Below are positions 63,701 to 64,000 of a stretch of 64,000 bases of DNA, piece after piece; position 1 is the first letter of the stretch; the number at the start of each line of letters is the position of its first letter. Both the position numbers and the translations under genes were made by a program. Under the pieces are notes generated by a model. The model saw only the letters and a program-made list of their open reading frames with translations, did no database searches and was not told where the DNA came from. Source of the stretch: Janthinobacterium sp. PAMC25594 (GTDB taxonomy: Bacteria; Pseudomonadota; Gammaproteobacteria; Burkholderiales; Burkholderiaceae_D); the NCBI RefSeq assembly GCF_019443505.1, contig NZ_CP080377.1, positions 5,890,001 through 5,954,000 of the forward strand, in the 5' to 3' direction.

Positions 63701-63992
63701 AGCGGTGGAAGCGGTGCGCGAGGCATGTTTGCTGCGTTTCCGCCCCATTCTGATGACCACCCTGGCGGCGGCGCTTGGCGCCTTGCCGCTGGCGATCGGT
63801 TTCGGCGAGGGGTCCGAGCTACGCCAGCCCTTGGGGGTCGCCATCATCGGCGGCCTGATTGCCAGCCAGTTACTCACATTGCTGACCACCCCGGTGGTCT
63901 ACATCCTGCTCGACAAGCTGCGCACGCGCAGCGCCGACGAGCAGCAATTGAGCCGCATTCCTGGGCCAGATAACCCGAGCACACAATCATGA
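60744..63992 (+). CDS. mdtC: RND efflux permease, MdtC/MuxC type
   Basis: A 1082-residue RND permease beginning at a GTG that overlaps the previous stop (GTGA). It has the 12-helix layout and the proton-relay aspartates in VATGFVVDDAIVVLENTQ. It is longer than typical MdtC (about 1025): a Ser/Thr/Ala-rich segment of ~45 residues (about residues 775-820, SIAASTATTTSAAVATSAS and on) sits in the second periplasmic loop. The catalytic core looks intact. Its stop overlaps the start of the next gene by 4 nt (ATGA). Confidence 0.92.
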   Translation: MNLSEPFVKRPIATVLLTIGIALAGIGAFFVLPVSPLPQVDYPTISVSASLPGASPETMATSVATPLERRLGVISGVNEMTSSSGTGSARINLQFDLNRKIDSAAREVQAAIAAARVDLPATLRSNPTYRKANPSDAPVIILALTSKTRTPGQIYDAVSNLVQQKVAQVKGVGDVELGGGSLPAVRVELLPYQLNHYAVSMEDVRAAIQATNANRPKGAISGDARSLQIYSGASTASGGRSAADYRSLVVAWRDGAAIRLDDVAEVVDGVENTNTLGLFNGDPAVIVLITRQPGANVIATVDGVRALLPQLQAQLPGDIKLQVASDSTNSIRSSLHEIEFTLILSIVLVVLVVSAFLRSVRATIIPAVATIVSLLGTFGVMYMLGFSLNNLSLMALTVATGFVVDDAIVVLENTQRHIEAGMDRFKAALLGAREVGFTVLSISLSLVAVFIPLLFMGGQVGRLFREFAVTLSAAVMISLVISLTTTPMMCAWLLKSGEQHKPPGLVARWFERGFERMLKVYEHCLDWALSSAALVMTILVFVVGLNVYLFAAAPKGFFPQQDTGQINGGMRADQSISFQAMQSKLRQLVDIIKDDPAVATVVGFTGGGRAGGGFMFIDLKPASQRTDKGQAVIARLRPQLAKVTGISLFLNPVQDLRMGGRSSNSTYQYTLISDNQADLKKWAAKLADQMKLQPALIDVDTDQAENGVETFVSIDKDRATQLGVQVRDIDNALYNSFGQRQVATIYDELNQYHVIMEVAPRYAQSPEALRSVYVPASIAASTATTTSAAVATSASAVTATTSNTTAARDPSSGSALSTTLAHMVPLSSFSTFAESSTATSINHQGGELATTVSFNLADGYPLSDGQAAVAQAESEIGMPVNVRGSFQGSAKSAQDSNKEQPLLILAAIVVIYIVLGILYESLIHPITVLSTLPSAGVGAVLALLLFRMEFSIIALIGVFLLIGIVKKNAILIIDFALEAERSRGLTAVEAVREACLLRFRPILMTTLAAALGALPLAIGFGEGSELRQPLGVAIIGGLIASQLLTLLTTPVVYILLDKLRTRSADEQQLSRIPGPDNPSTQS

Positions 63993-64000
63993 AGCAAATA
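63989..64000 (+). CDS. start of the next operon gene, probable outer-membrane efflux channel (cut by window end)
   Basis: Only ATG AAG CAA ATA (MKQI) is visible. The ATG overlaps the stop of the second permease as ATGA, so a further co-translated gene begins here. In mdtABC/muxABC-type operons of betaproteobacteria this position is usually the OprM/NodT-type outer-membrane factor; identity here is inferred from context. Confidence 0.4.

Overview
The window is a high-GC, gene-dense bacterial chromosome segment that best fits a betaproteobacterium of the Oxalobacteraceae, most likely Janthinobacterium or a close relative. This rests on recognised gene content and order (pssA-leuA, rpsO-pnp, tpiA-secG-tRNA-Leu-nuoA-N followed by a DUF2818 gene, ispD-ispF, a PEP-CTERM protein), not on a database search. 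No phage, plasmid, CRISPR array, transposase or rRNA operon was seen.

Positions 1-12,700 hold housekeeping genes and small exported proteins: the 3' end of pssA, leuA, a BamE-like lipoprotein on the opposite strand, rpsO and pnp with terminator-like hairpins, an uncharacterised exported protein with a small downstream partner, a dCache chemoreceptor ending in a CheR-tether-like pentapeptide, a GIN-domain (DUF2807) protein, a Sel1-repeat protein, a quinone oxidoreductase, and tpiA-secG. Positions 12,900-28,150 hold tRNA-Leu(GAG) with a strong terminator, then the complete 14-gene respiratory complex I operon nuoA-nuoN plus a DUF2818 membrane protein, closed by a terminator.

Positions 28,170-41,030 are a mixed region: a Nudix ADP-ribose pyrophosphatase, an exported HExxH protein, ispD-ispF (MEP isoprenoid pathway), a periplasmic sugar dehydrogenase, a divergent MFS/TetR pair with two palindromic operators, a 164-bp imperfect inverted-repeat element, a MmcQ/YjbR-like gene, a PEP-CTERM protein, a protease-FHA operon, ribA behind tandem hairpins, and a divergent pirin/LysR pair.

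Positions 41,200-55,840 hold a PAS-PAS-(degenerate GGDEF)-EAL phosphodiesterase and several transporters, some with their own regulators: LysR/MFS, an EamA exporter interrupted by an in-frame amber codon next to an Lrp regulator, another MFS, a TsuA-like YeeE/YedE protein, and a sodium:solute symporter. Small genes lie between them, including a cysteine-free glutaredoxin-like protein and a DUF3820 protein, followed by sppA and a GNAT gene. Positions 56,267-64,000 hold an MdtABC/MuxABC-type tripartite RND efflux operon (adaptor and two different permeases); the next gene starts at the window edge and is expected to be the outer-membrane channel.

Most of the window is conventional. The observations most worth checking are the nonsense codon in the EamA exporter, the 164-bp inverted-repeat element, the protease-FHA pair, the cysteine-less glutaredoxin-fold protein, and the exported protein/small partner pair at 5.4-6.4 kb.
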